A DNA stretch of 64,000 nucleotides from Haloimpatiens sp. FM7315 (GCA_041861885.1 JBGVUE010000001.1:670001-734000); one strand, 5' to 3'; shown: positions 20,071 to 33,164, counted from the stretch's first letter. The notes: generated by a model from the letters alone, not told the origin. Numbers and translations: made by a program.

Positions 20071-21269
20071 TTATTTAATAAAGGTATAATTTTGATCTAT
20101 GGTTATAACGCAGTTATATGCTGAGTTAATTTCTTTAACATTTTTATTTATTTCAGCTATAAGCTCTTTTTCTTTCTGTAAGCTTAGGTGAGTGTTTTGT
20201 TTAACTACTACATCAAAAATTAAATTAATATAATTTTTTTCCCCACCATTCTAAAATCATGGATGGAATCAATAATATCAATAGGTTTAATTGCAGTTAA
20301 AACATCTTTTTTTGCCCTGTGGACTTCTTCATCATTAGTATTAATTGGGTCCATGTGTATAACAAGTAGTATATTATGCTTTTTAGATAGTTCTTTTTCA
20401 GCTTTGTCTATAATTTCATGCATTTTTAGTATATTTACATCACAAGGGACCTCTGCATGTAGAGATATCATAAATTTAGAAGGACCATAATTGTGTACGA
20501 TTATATCATGAACACCTGTAATGTTATCATAACTAATTAAATCTTTTTCAATATTTTTAACTAATTTAGGATCTGGAGCTTCACCTAAAAGTGGGTTAAT
20601 AGTTTCCTTTATAAGGCTAAATCCAGAGTAGATTATAAATAAAGCAACTATAACGCCAATATATCCGTCTATAGGTAAACTTGTAAATTTGGATATCACA
20701 AAAGAAAACGCAACTACACTTGTTGTTATAGAATCACTAAAAGCATCTAAAGAAGAAGCTTCTAAGGTTGATGAATTTATTTTTTTACCAAGAAATTTAT
20801 TAAAAAATCCTAACCATATTTTTATTATTATAGATAATAATAAAAGAATAAAAGGTACCCATTGAAAAACAATAGTAGTAGGATGTAATATTTTACTAAA
20901 AGAAGATTTTACAAATTCAAAACCAACTAATAAAACAAAAAATGAAACTATAAGAGCTGATAAGTATTCAATTCTTCCATGTCCAAAGGGATGTTCTTTG
21001 TCTGCAGGTTTATTAGATAATTTAAAAGACACTACTGTTATTATAGAGGAGGCTGCATCAGATAAATTATTAAAACCATCTGCGGTAATTGCAATACTGT
21101 GAGATAGAATACCAACTATAAGTTTTACAGTGGCTAATATGGCATTTGTAATTATGCCTACAATTCCAGCAAAATAACCATATTTTTGTCTAACAGATTC
21201 ATTTTCAACATTAGTATAGTCTTTTATAAGTTTAGATATTAGAAATTTGCATATCAAATAAAGCACCAT
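20071..21269 (-). CDS. Cation diffusion facilitator exporter, probably Mn(II), one frameshift
   Basis: About 399 residues after joining: six TM helices and a C-terminal cytoplasmic domain. The TM2 motif DGFNNLSD and TM5 motif LDAFSD give an Asn-Asp / Asp-Asp site, the set reported for Mn-type CDF proteins such as MntE, rather than the His-containing zinc site; HPFGHGRIEYL is a family signature. The main frame ends at HDFRMVGKK. One extra base in the run at 20234-20244 gives HDFRMVGEKNYINLIFDVVV and a full C terminus to 20071. Start uncertain: ATG at 21269 lies on top of AAGG, and a TTG five codons in has better spacing. Confidence 0.82.
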
Positions 21270-21492
21270 CCTTATTATTGTTATAAATGTAGATTTTACG
21301 CATTACTAATTATATTAGTACATTTTAGCTTAAATTCCAAGGGGTAGCTATAAAAATATAAAACTTTTTAAATAAAATATGTAAATGTAAACATGAGTTA
21401 GATAAATATGATATAATTATTAATGTAAAATTTAGAATTTAAACAATATATAAAAAACAAAATTTTACTGCAAAATATAGGGGGAAAATAAT

Positions 21493-22793
21493 ATGACTAA
21501 AGAAATACAATTAGCAAAAGAACTTATAGATTTTATTTATGATAGTCCAACAGCTTTCCATGCTGTTGAAGCTATAAAAAACGAATTAGATAGTAATGGA
21601 TTTAAGGAAATAATTGAAAGTGAAAAATGGAAATTAAAAAAAGGTGAAAAGTATTATGTAACTAAAAATGATTCTGCTTTAATAGCCTTTACAGTTGGAA
21701 CTGGAGAAATCGAAAAAAATGGATTTAAATTAATAGGTGGACATACAGATTCACCTACATTTAGAATAAAGCCATCAGCTGAAATGACTTCAGAAGATAC
21801 TTATGTTAAATTAAACACTGAAGTTTATGGTGGACCTATACTAAATACTTGGCTTGATAGGCCTTTATCTGTAGCAGGTAGAGTTACTCTAAAGAGTGAA
21901 GATATACTAAATCCTGAAAGTAGATTAGTAAATATAAAAAAACCTATACTTATAATACCAAATTTAGCAATACACATGAATGGAGAAGTAAATAAAGGCA
22001 TAGAGTTAAATCCGCAGCAAGATACTTTACCACTTTTATCTTTGGTAAATGAAAATTTAGAAAAAGGCAATTATCTTATAAATGCTATAGCTAAAGAATT
22101 GAATGTTGATGCAAAGGATATAATAGATTTTGATTTGTATTTATATGAGTTTGAAAAAGGATGTATATTAGGACTTAATGATGAATTTATATCTTGTGGA
22201 AGATTAGATGATCTTGCTATGGTTCATGCAGGAATAAAAGCTCTTATAAATTGCAAAGCTACAAAAGCTACTAATGTTATGGTTTGCTTTGATAATGAGG
22301 AAATTGGAAGTGCTACAAAACAAGGAGCAGATTCTGAGATGCTTTCAAATATATTAGAAAGAATAGCTATTGCTATGGGAAAAGACAGGGAAGATTTCTT
22401 TAGAGCTTTATCTAAATCTTTTATAATTTCTGGAGATCTTGCTCATGCTGTTCATCCAAATAAAGGAGAAAAACATGATCCTACAAATAGGCCAGTGATA
22501 AATAAAGGACCTGTAATTAAAATAAATGCTAATCAGAAATATACAACAGATAGTGATTCTACTTCTGTATATGAAATGGTATGCAAAAAGGCTGGAGTTC
22601 CTTATCAAAAGTTTGTTAACCGTTCAGATTCAAGAGGGGGTCAACTATCGGACCTATATCTTCAACTCATTTAAATATAAGGTCAGTAGATATGGGAACA
22701 CCTATTTTAGCTATGCATTCTGTACGTGAACTTGCAGGAGTTAAAGATCACACTTACGTATTGAAATCTTTTGAAGAATATTATAATATTTAA
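21493..22793 (+). CDS. M18 family aminopeptidase, one frameshift
   Basis: About 433 residues after joining. Zinc-ligand and catalytic motifs: GGHTDSPTFRIKP, SCGRLDDLAMV, CFDNEEIGS, HAVHPNKGEKHD and VNRSDSRGGS, all typical of the M18 tetrahedral aminopeptidases that trim peptides in the cytoplasm. The main frame ends after SRGGQLSDL; one extra G in the G5 run 22636-22640 restores SRGGSTIGPISSTHLNIR and the conserved GTPILAMHSVRELAG tail, ending at 22793. AGGGGG precedes the ATG. Monocistronic, with a strong terminator; complements PepV in peptide use. Confidence 0.9.
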
Positions 22794-22815
22794 TATAAAG
22801 CATTTTTTATAAGAG

Positions 22816-22859
22816 CAGGAGTTATATTTCTTATTTTAGAAATATAACTCCTGTTTTTT
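22816..22859 (+). terminator. Terminator after the M18 aminopeptidase
   Basis: Perfect 16-bp stem CAGGAGTTATATTTCT / AGAAATATAACTCCTG with a 6-nt loop, followed by T6. Confidence 0.9.
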
Positions 22860-22995
22860 CTCATCTAAATGGGCGTAGAATATATACATTTGGTGATGGG
22901 GGAAATTTTTGAATTATTTCAGTTAATTTTGGTAATAATACTTTAGGGCGACTTTGAAAATTAATTTATATGACTTTGCTAAATTTAACTGAGAG

Positions 22996-25900
22996 GTGAA
23001 AGTAATGGGATATATTTATTACATATTTATTATAATGTTAGCTATATTTATATTTATTTCATTAGTGTATTTGTTTAATGATAAAAAAAGTAGAGAAGAA
23101 GAGTCACCAATAGATGTGGTTCCGAAAATAATTGTTAATATAGATGAACTTCAAAAACATGCTGAGGAGATTTCAAGAGAATATTCTTCAATTGAAAAAA
23201 ATCCTATAATAAAACTTTAATTGAGAGTTTAGACAGAAGTTTTCAAGAGATAGTTATAGCACATAACAAAATTGAAGAATATCAAAAAAATAGTAGTGAT
23301 AGACTTTATGCAGCAGAATGGCTTTTGGATAATATGTTTTTAATTGAAAAAGAATATAAATATGTCAAAAACAATATTCCTAAAAAAAGTTATAAGAATC
23401 TACCTATTTTAAATAAAGGTATGATGAAGGACTATCCAAGAATTTATCATATTGCAGTAGAATTGGTATCCCATACAGATGGGAATATTGATGAAGATGT
23501 TATAGAAAAATTTATTAAGGCTTATGAAAAAAATACAGTTTTAACTAGCAAGGAACTTTGGATGATTCCGGTTATGATAAGAATTGCCTTAATTCAAAAC
23601 ATAAGTAGCATTGTAAAAAACATTATATTTATTCAAGAAGAAAAGAAGAAAGCAGACATATTAGCAGAGGAAATAATAAATTCACTTGAAAAATCTAATA
23701 AAGAAGATTTTGATAGCTTTGATAATAAAAGTCAAGAGTTTAATTGTTTCTTTGGTGAAAGACTTTTTAAAATCTTAAAAGACAATGGAGTTGAAAACGA
23801 TAAAGTTTATAAGTGGATAAATGAAAAACTGGAAATAAAAGAGATTAGTTACGAAAAACTTATATTACAAGAACACAAAAAGAAGCTACTATGCAAATAT
23901 CTATTGGAAATAGTATAAATAGTATAAGAAAAATTGAGGCTATGAATTGGAGAAAGTACTTTGAAAAATTAAGCTGCGTTGAAAGCTTACTACTTAAAGA
24001 TCCTTCATTGGTGTATGGTAAAATGGATTTTGATTCAAAAGATTATTATAGAAGTGAAATTGAGAGGTTATCAAATAAATTTAAGCTTCCAGAATCTTTT
24101 ATAGTCAAGAAGGCTTTAGAATGTGCAAAAGATGCAGATGAAAAAGAGGCTTACAAAAAGCATGTGGGTTATTATTTAGTTGATGATGGGATTGATATTT
24201 TAAGATTGAATTTAAATATTAGTAAAAACAAAAAGAAAAATAAGATTCTAAAAAACAAATCTGCTAGGGTTTTTTTGTATATTAACGGAATAATTTTAAG
24301 CACGGTTTTATTAGTATTCTTGTTCTTAACTTTAAGCCTTAAAAATGATCATGATGTAAGAGTATGGAGGTATATTTTAGCAGTACTTGTGCTTATAGTT
24401 CCATGCAGTGAAATTGTAGTTTCCATTTTAAATTGGAGCATAAACTATTTAAGTCATCCAAGATTTGTACCTAAAATAGATCTAAAAAAAGGAATTGGTG
24501 AAGAAAACAGAACAGTAGTTATAATACCAACTATTATTAATAATGTAAAAAGAGCTAAAGAATTAATAAATCATATGGAAATATATTATTTATCTAATAG
24601 GTTTGATAATATATATTTTACACTTCTAGGGGATTTAAAAGATGCTAAAAAGGATAAAGAAGATAAGGATGATGAAATTCTTGAATTTACTTTAAATGAA
24701 ATTAAGAAATTAAATAATAAATATGCCAAAGATGGAGAAGATATTTTCTTTTATTTGTGTAGACCACGAAAATTTAATCCAAAAGAAGGAAAGTGGATTG
24801 CTTGGGAGAGAAAACGTGGGAAAATAATGGAGTTTAATGCTTTGTTAAAAGGAAATAGCAATACTTCTTTTAATGTAATAAGTGGAGATTTGAAGAATTT
24901 AAAGAAAGTGAAATATGTCATAACCTTAGATGCAGATACTAAATTGCCAAGAAATAGTGCAAAAAAGCTAATAGGCGCAATGGCTCACATATTAAATAGA
25001 CCTGTTATAGACAAGAAAAAAGATAGAGTTGTTAGAGGATATGGACTATTGCAGCCAAGGATAGGGGTAGATGTTATAAGTGCCAACAAGACAATGTTTT
25101 CGAGAATATTTTCTGGTGAAGTTGGCATGGATATTTACACAAAAGCTATATCTGATGTATATCAAGATTTGTTTGCTGAAGGAATATTTACAGGAAAAGG
25201 CATATATGATTTAGATGTTTTCGATTATATGCTAAAGGATAAAGTAAAAGAAAATTCAGTATTAAGTCACGATTTACTTGAGGGATCTTATGTGAAGGCG
25301 GGATTAGTAACTGATATTGAACTTATTGATTCTTATCCAGCTTATTATAATTCCAATAGTAAAAGAATACATAGATGGGTTAGAGGCGATTGGCAATTAC
25401 TTCCTTGGATTTTTCAGGGAGGGGTCTTAACAGGCTTTCAAGATGGAAATTAATAGATAATTTGAGAAGAAGTTTACTTGCACCGTCGGTAGTTCTTTTA
25501 ATAATGTTATCATTTAACATACTGCCTGATGGAACAGATAAATGGATAGTGGCAGCAATACTTGCTGTTATTGCTCCAATTTTATTTGATGTTACAGAGT
25601 TTGTAACTTCTCCAATTAAAGGAATAAGTTTGTCTGGTAGAATATCTGGAACAAAGATGGTTATTTCCCAGATTTTATTAATTGTATGTTTTCTACCCTA
25701 TAAAGCATGTTTAATGGTAGATGCTATAATTAGAACTTTGTATAGATTGCTTGTAAGTAAAAAACATTTTCTTGAATGGCAAACTGCAGAAGATGCAGAA
25801 GCTAAATCTGGAAAAGATTTAATGAGTTATGTAAAAAATATGTGGCAAGGTAGCGTTTTGGCTGTTATTATTTTGTTTTTGGCCTTTAACTATTCCATAG

Positions 25901-28900
25901 GAGCGTTCATTTTTATACTGCCATTTTGCACATTATGGTTTTTAAGCCCTGTGATTGCCTATTATATAAGTAAAGAAAGTAAAGAGTATTGTGTAGATTT
26001 TAGTTTTGAAGAAATTAAGGAAATAAGGTCTATAGCAAGAAGAACTTGGGCGTATTTTGAAGACTTTGTAAATGAGGGAAATAATTGGTTGGCACCAGAT
26101 AATTATCAGGAATATGCACATAAAGGATTAGCCCCAAGAACTTCACCTACTAATTTAGGAATGGGATTAATAACAAATATTGTAGCTCATGATTTGGGAT
26201 ACATAGGAATTTTGGAGTTTGTAGAAAGAATAGAAAATATAGTCCTTAACATGGAAAACTTGGAAAAATTAAGAGGACATTTTTATAATTGGTATAATAC
26301 CAAAACAAAAGAACCACTTCATCCTAGATACATTTCTACAGTAGATAGTGGTAATTTAGTTGGATATTTATGGGTTATAGAAGAAGCTATTAAAGAATAT
26401 ATTAAGGATTTTAAAAACAAAGACTATGCTCATATTTATTTTGAAGGTTTAAAAGATACTTGTATTTTAGCAGATGAAGAAATATTAGAGGAAATTGGTA
26501 TAGAAAATTATTATTCTAGTATTATAAAGGAGGTTAAAGAAGGAAGTTTAAATTTAGAGGAATTGGAGAATTTACTTCAGAAATTCATTGATAAGTATAG
26601 AAATTTAAAATTAGAAAAAGAACCTTATTGGAATAACAAATTGTATATTTCTTTAAACAAATTATATAAAGAAGTTAGTATGATTATAAAGGATAGAAAG
26701 AGTTTTGAAGAAGATATGCTGCAAAGAGTAAAAATACTGCTTAAAAAAATAAGTGATATGGCAGAAAATACTGATTTTACTTTGGTTTTTGATAAAGAAA
26801 GAGAGTTATTTTCAATAGGATATAATGTAGAAAACAATAGTTTAGGAGAGAGCTTTTATGATTTAATGGCTTCAGAGGCTAGGCAGGCTACTTTTGTGGC
26901 TATAGTTAAAGGAGATATTAGTGAGGTTGTATGGTATAAGCTCGGTAGAGCTTTAACTAAAGCTTATGGAAGAAAAGCCTTGGTTTCTTGGAGTGGAACT
27001 ATGTTTGAGTATTTTATGCCTTTTTTAATTATGAAAGATTATGATAATACATTGCTTCATGAAACCTACGTATCTGTTATAAAAGGTCAAAAGGCGTATT
27101 GTAGTTCTAAAAAAATACCTTGGGGAATTTCAGAGTCTGCATTTAATCACTTTGATGTTGATTTAAATTATCAATATAAAGCTTTTGGAGTACCAGGCAT
27201 AGGTGTCAAAAGAGGCTTAGGTGACGAACTTGTAGTATCACCTTATTCAACTTTTTTAGCTATGCAAGTAGATAAAAAGGGTGCTTTAAAAAATGTGTAT
27301 AGGCTTAAAGAGGAAGGTGCTTTAGGAAGATATGGATTCTATGAGGCTATAGACTATACTAAAGCAAGGCTTAAGGAAAAGGAAAAAGCTGTGGTTCAGT
27401 GCTTTATGGTTCATCATCAGGGTATGAGTTTTATGGCACTTGATAATGTTTTAAATAATAATATTTTACAAAAAGGTTTCATAGGATACCAAGAGTTAAG
27501 GCAGGAGAACTATTACTTCAAGAAAGAATTCCTAAAACAATAGTTTACGAAAGAGAAAAAGATTATTCCAAAGAAGAGAAACAAGATGTAGAAAAGCAAA
27601 ACATAATAGTTAGAAGGTATAGTACATCAAAAACTTTAAGACCCAGAGTTCAATTGCTTTCTAATGGAGAATACTCATTAATGTTATCAAATAGTGGAAG
27701 TGGTTATTCTAAATACAACTCTATTTATATGTATAGATGGAGAGAAGATGTTACTCTAGATGACAAAGGATTCTATTTCTATATTAAGGACATAACTGAT
27801 AATGAGTATTTCAGTTCTACTTATGAACCTTGTAAAACGGAAGGCAGTAAATACGAAGTTGAGTTCTCTTTGGATAAAGTTAGATTCAGAAGGGAAGATA
27901 AGGAATTATTAACGGATACAGAAATAATAGTTTCTTATGAAGACAATGCTGAAATAAGAAAAATCAGCATAACAAATTCAGGGGATAAAGATAAAATTGT
28001 TGAAGTTACAAGTTTTGCTGAGGTAATTATAAGTGATTACAGTTCAGATTTAGTTCATCCAGCTTTTCAAAATCTGTTTGTACAAACAGAATATGATGAA
28101 GGGTCTAACTGTGTAATAGCAACAAGACGTCAAAGAAAGAAATCGGATAAAAAACCTTGGGTTATGCAAGTTTCTTTAGTAAAAGGTGAGTCCATAGGAA
28201 GTGTACAATATGAAACTAGTAGAGCAAATTTTATAGGAAGAGGTAGAAACTTAAGAAATCCATTAGCTATGGACAATAATATGCCTTTAAAAAACACTAC
28301 AGGAACTGTTTTAGATCCTATTATAGCTCTTAGAAGAAAGATAAAAATACCAAGAGGCAGTAGATGTCAAATTGTATACACTATGGCTTTTGCAAATTCT
28401 AAAGAAGAAGTAATTGATCTTGCAAAAAAATATAGTGAGTATTCTAATATAGAACGTAATTTTGTCTTATCATGGACACAGGCTCAACTAGAAATGAAAT
28501 ATTTAGGGGTAAAATCATCTCAAGCTAATTTATATCAAGAGGCAGCTTCTAAAATTTTGTTTTTGAATGGTGATTTAAGAGAAAGACAGAAATATATTAA
28601 GAGAATAAACAAATCCCAAAATTCCTTATGGAAGTACGGAATTTCTGGGGATTTACCTATAATACTTTTAATTTGCAAAAATGAGAAACATATTGATTCT
28701 GTAAGACAATTATTAAAAGCTCAGGAATACCTAAAAATAAAGGGGTTAAATTTTGATTTAGTTATAATAAATTTGGAAGAAACTTCTTATACAGAGCCAG
28801 TTCAAAATTCAATAGGTGAATTAATATTAGCAAGTAGCCTAAGAGATAAACAAAATGTATCCGGTGGCGTATTTTTATACAATAGATCTTCAATCTGTGA

Positions 28901-31454
28901 GGAGGATGTGGACTTTTTAAAGGCTATATCCAGAATTGTTGTGGATGGAGATAAGGGATCTTTTATAAATCAAATTAAGGACGTAGAAGAATATCATGAA
29001 GAAGAAGAGTTATTGGCTATAGATACAGTATATAATTATGAGACTTTGAAGATACCAGTGGAGGAATTAGAATATTTTAATGGATATGGTGGATTTAATA
29101 AGGAGGGAAATAAATATATAATTGTATTAAGGGATAATAAGAATACTCCAGCACCATGGATAAATGTAATAAGTAATAAGAATTTTGGATTTCATGTTTC
29201 GGAAAGAGGAAGTGCTTATAGTTGGTGCTTAAACAGTAGGGAAAATAAAATAACTACTTGGTCAAATGATTGGATTAAAGACTATTCAGATGAAATATTG
29301 TATTTACGAGATGAGATAAATGGAAAAGTGTGGAGTATAACAGCAAATCCTATAAGAGATAGTAATGAATATGTAATTGAACATGGCTTTGGATACTCTT
29401 CCTTTTCTCATGAATCTAATGGTATATTAGGAAAACTAACGATGTTTGTTCCCATAGATGAAAAGTTAAAGTTATGTATTGTAGATTTAAAAAACCTTTG
29501 TAAAGAAGATAGAGAAATTTCAGCTACCTATTATTCAAGATTGGTTTTAGGCGTTGTTCCAGAGAAAAGTGCCCAGTATATTTCTACTTACTTTAACGAA
29601 GAAAATTCATATATATACGGTTCAAATCCTTATAATGGTAACTTTTCAAAGCTAAAAGCTTACTTAAAAGTAATAGGAGGAGAGGAGTTTAGTTTTACTG
29701 GAGATAGAAAGGAGTTTCTAGGAAGAGGAGGAAAATACAGCTTTCCAGAAGCCTTAAAAAAGAAGAAACTAAGTAGTTCTGTAGGGGCGGGATTAGACCC
29801 TTGCTTAGTATATAATACAAAAATAAAGTTAAAGGCCAAGGAAGAAAAGAAACTGGTTGTTATTTTAGGAGAAGAAGAGAGTTTGGAAAAAATAAATTCA
29901 CTTATTAAGTACTATAGCGATTATAGCAAAGTTACTTTTGAATTTGAAAGGGTGAAAAGCTACTGGGAAAATTTACTTCATACTTTAAAAGTTCAGACTC
30001 CGGATAAAACTATGAATATTATGCTAAATGGGTGGCTGATTTATCAAACATTAGCTTGTAGAATATGGGCTAGAACTGCTTTTTATCAATCAGGCGGAGC
30101 TTATGGCTTTAGAGATCAACTTCAAGATGTTATGTCTTTTTCCTACTTAAAACCTGAAATGATACGGGAACAAATACTATATAGTGCAGAAAGACAATAT
30201 TTAGAAGGTGATGTTCAGCATTGGTGGCATCCTTTTGTGGAAAGTGGAATAAGAACTAGGTTCTCGGATGATCTACTTTGGCTTCCTTATGTAACTATCT
30301 ATTATATTAATTCTACAGGGGATTATGAAATATTAAATGAAGAAGTTAGTTATTTAGAGGATAAACCTCTTTTGGAAGGGGAAGATGAAAGATATAGTAT
30401 ATCAAATGTTTCTAGTAAAAAAGGAAGCATTTATGAACACTGTGTAAAGGCTATAGAGAGAAGTCTGAAGTTAGGTGTTCATGGCATACCATTAATGGGA
30501 AGTGGAGATTGGAATGATGGTATGAATACTGTGGGCAATAAAGGAAAAGGAGAAAGTGTTTGGCTTGGATGGTTTCTATTCAATATACTAAATAATTTTT
30601 CTGATCTTTGTGTATTTAAAAAAGATGAAGAAATGAAAAATAGATGCGTAAAATATAAAGAGATTATTAGAGAAAATTTAGAGAAAAATGCATGGGATGG
30701 AAATTGGTACAAGAGAGCATATTTTGATGATGAGACTCCTCTTGGATCAAAAGAAAATGATGAATGTCAAATAGATTCTTTAGCTCAATCTTGGGCAGTT
30801 ATATCTAAAGCTGGGGATTTAAATAGAACTAAGGAAGCTATGAATTCTTTAGACAATTATTTAGTAAAAGAAGATAAGGGCATGGTACTTTTGTTAACTC
30901 CACCTTTTGATAAATCTAATCTTGAACCTGGGTATATAAAGGGGTATGTAAAGGGAGTTAGGGAAAATGGTGGTCAATACACTCATGCAGCTACTTGGGT
31001 AATATGGGCATTTACAAAATTAGGTCTTGGTAATAAGGCTTTTAAAATATATAACATGATAAATCCCATAAACCATTCCAAATCTTATTTAGAAAGTGAG
31101 AATTACAAAACTGAGCCTTATGTTATGACAGCGGATGTATATGATAAGGAACCCTATGAGGGCAGAGGAGGATGGAGCTGGTATACTGGAACTTCTGGCT
31201 GGATGTATAGAGTTGCAGTAGAAGGCATATTAGGTTTAAAACTAGAGAAAAATATAGGTTTTAGGATAGAACCTTGCATTCCAAAGGATTGGAATGAATA
31301 TTCATTGGAGTTTAGAAAATCAAAAGCTATATATAAAATTAAAGTTTTAAGAGCTAATAAAAATGAGATTATAATGGATGGTGAGGTTTTAAAAGATAAA
31401 ATTATACCTTATAAAGACAGAGGAGAGCATAGTGTAGAAGTTAAAATAATGTAA
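22996..31454 (+). CDS. Cyclic beta-glucan synthase (NdvB/CgsA-like), four frameshifts
   Basis: Joined across four frameshifts this gives ~2820 residues, the size of NdvB. N-terminal TM (~5-25), soluble segment, TMs around 430-490, GT84-type glycosyltransferase (TLDADTKLP, GIFTGKGIYDLDVFDY, HDLLEGSYVKAG, HRWVRGDWQLLPW), more TMs, glucoamylase-like PF10091 region (VVSPYSTFLAM, VHHQGMSFMAL), carbohydrate-binding beta domains, and a C-terminal GH94 phosphorylase-like domain (SGGAYGFRDQLQD, HWWHP, GSGDWNDGMN). Homologues polymerise UDP-glucose on a protein-bound chain and cyclise it to periplasmic beta-1,2-glucan. Breaks needing one base: ~23211-23218, A5 23877-23881, G4 25421-25424, and ~27484 (FIGIPRVKAGELLLQ). 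Clostridial product unknown. Confidence 0.87.
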
Positions 31455-31457
31455 AAA

Positions 31458-31500
31458 AATGGGCAACCACACTTAAGGTAGTGTAGTTGCCTATTTTTTA
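31458..31500 (+). terminator. Terminator after the glucan synthase gene
   Basis: Stem AATGGGCAACCACACT / AGTGTAGTTGCCTATT (G-T and A-C imperfections) followed by T6, directly after the stop codon. Confidence 0.85.
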
Positions 31501-31514
31501 GTGAATAATATATG

Positions 31515-31708
31515 CTAAATATCTTCACCCTCATTGTAGGTGTAATCAAATTCGTTATTAGAAATATTGTTAGATATAATAGGATCTGTTACATTATCAG
31601 GTAACTTGCCAGAATCCTTTTTTAAGCTACTAAAAACTTTTTGGGTTTTTCTTCTAGATTACCTCTTTTACTTGGTCCGTAACCTTTTCCTTTTTTATTA
31701 ATTTCCAT
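31515..31708 (-). CDS. Small conserved-looking protein of unknown function, one frameshift
   Basis: Reading the minus strand from ATG 31708, with AGGAGG about 10 nt upstream, gives MEINKKGKGYGPSKRGNLEE and then a stop after ~28 codons. One extra base in the T5 run 31638-31642 extends it to a 64-residue hydrophilic protein ending FDYTYNEGEDI at 31515. The N-terminal third is basic (KKGKGYGPSKRG) and the C-terminal third acidic and Asn-rich. No domain recognised. The strong ribosome-binding site and the same one-base-deletion pattern as the neighbours support a real gene. It is convergent with the glucan synthase gene. Confidence 0.5.
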
Positions 31709-31830
31709 TTTTATGCATCCTCCTGCTTTTTATATTTAAAAATATTAACTACTTATATTGTTCCAAGAGTGAGTAAAAAAAATTACTTTTTTAAGCATAT
31801 AAAGCAGAAAAATTTAATCTAAAATAGTTG

Positions 31831-31859
31831 TTGACATTATAAATAAATAGTTATATTAT
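31831..31859 (+). promoter_or_regulatory. Predicted sigma-A promoter of trpS
   Basis: Consensus TTGACA (31831-31836), 17-bp spacer, TATTAT (31854-31859); lies just before the T-box leader. Confidence 0.7.
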
Positions 31860-31884
31860 ATAAGATAATCACAAATAATAAAAT

Positions 31885-32130
31885 CATAGAAGAGAAGTAA
31901 GTAAGTTTAAAAACAGGCTTTAAGAGAGCTGTAGATGGTGGAATTACAGTAGCTATGCTTAATCTGAATGGGTCTTGGAGATTCTAGATGAAGATTAGTA
32001 GTTTTAGACGTAGGCTCTGCGTTATAAGGGCAGAATATTTTAATGTATTTGTTATGAGGAGAAATTTTATTTCTTAAATTTAGGTGGCACCACGATTATT
32101 GCGTCCTATGGATTATATCCATAGGACTTT
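31885..32130 (+). promoter_or_regulatory. T-box leader (tRNA-Trp responsive) of trpS
   Basis: Stem I region begins near 31885. The specifier loop reads CTGAA-TGG-GTC with TGG (Trp) at 31969-31971. The T-box core AGGTGGCACCACG is at 32082-32094; its UGGC would pair with a GCCA tRNA end, matching the G discriminator of bacterial tRNA-Trp. A terminator hairpin GTCCTATGGA / TCCATAGGAC (32103-32127) with a T-rich tail follows. Uncharged tRNA-Trp should stabilise the antiterminator and allow trpS transcription. Confidence 0.92.
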
Positions 32131-32159
32131 ATTATTTTATAAGGAAAGGTAGTGAAAAT

Positions 32160-33164
32160 ATGGAAGGTAAAAAAATTATTTTTAGTGGAATTCAACCTTC
32201 TGGAGAATTGACAATAGGAAATTATTTAGGAGCTCTTAAAAATTGGGTTAAACTGCAAGATGAGTATGATTGTTATTTTTGCGTTGTAGATTTACATGCT
32301 ATAACTGTAAAACAAGAACCAAAGGATTTAAGAAGAAGAACTTTAGAACTTTTAGCTATATATATTGCAGCAGGCATTGACCCTAGAAAAAATACCATGT
32401 TTATTCAGTCACATGTTCCACAGCATGCAGAGGCTGCTTGGCTTTTAAATTGTATTGCCTATATGGGAGAACTTCAAAGAATGACTCAGTTTAAAGATAA
32501 ATCAAGTAAGCAAGGTTCAGGGGCTAGTGTAAATGCAGGACTTTTAAATTATCCTGTACTTATGGCAGCGGACATAATTTTATATCAAACCGATTTAGTT
32601 CCAGTAGGAAAAGATCAAAAACAGCATTTAGAGCTTACAAGAAACTTGGCAGAGAGATTTAATGGTTTATATAGTGATACCTTAAAGGTACCTGATCCAT
32701 ATATACCAAAAGCAGGTGCTAAGATAATGGATTTACAGGAGCCTACTAAAAAGATGTCAAAATCCTCGGATAATCCAAATGCTTATATACTTATGATGGA
32801 CCCTCCAGAAGTAATTAAAAAGAAGATAAGTAGAGCAGTGACAGATACTTTAGGAGTTATAAAATATAGCGATGAGCAGCCAGGAATAAAGAATCTTATT
32901 AATATTTTAAGTGCTATTAAGGGATTAAATCCAGAAGAAATAGAACTAGAGTATCAAGGTAAAGGCTATGCAGAGCTTAAAAATGATGTTGCAGAGGCTA
33001 TAATTGGTGAATTAAAACCTATCCAAGATAAAGTTAAAGAACTTGTAAATGACAAAGAATATCTTAAAAACATATACAAAGAGGGAGCAGAAAAGGCAAG
33101 ATATATTGCAAACAAAACATTGAGAAAGATGAAAAAGAAAATAGGATTTATTCCACAAGAATAA
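32160..33164 (+). CDS. trpS: Tryptophanyl-tRNA synthetase
   Basis: 334 residues, class Ic. PSGELTIGNYLGAL is the HIGH-type motif, CVVDLHAIT and PVGKDQKQHLELTR are TrpRS signatures, and KKMSKSSDN is the KMSKS loop (~residue 200). It charges tRNA-Trp in the cytoplasm. The ATG at 32160 follows AAGGAAAGG. Controlled by the upstream T-box leader; a DUF1653 gene follows 23 bp later and may be cotranscribed. Confidence 0.96.
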   Translation: MEGKKIIFSGIQPSGELTIGNYLGALKNWVKLQDEYDCYFCVVDLHAITVKQEPKDLRRRTLELLAIYIAAGIDPRKNTMFIQSHVPQHAEAAWLLNCIAYMGELQRMTQFKDKSSKQGSGASVNAGLLNYPVLMAADIILYQTDLVPVGKDQKQHLELTRNLAERFNGLYSDTLKVPDPYIPKAGAKIMDLQEPTKKMSKSSDNPNAYILMMDPPEVIKKKISRAVTDTLGVIKYSDEQPGIKNLINILSAIKGLNPEEIELEYQGKGYAELKNDVAEAIIGELKPIQDKVKELVNDKEYLKNIYKEGAEKARYIANKTLRKMKKKIGFIPQE

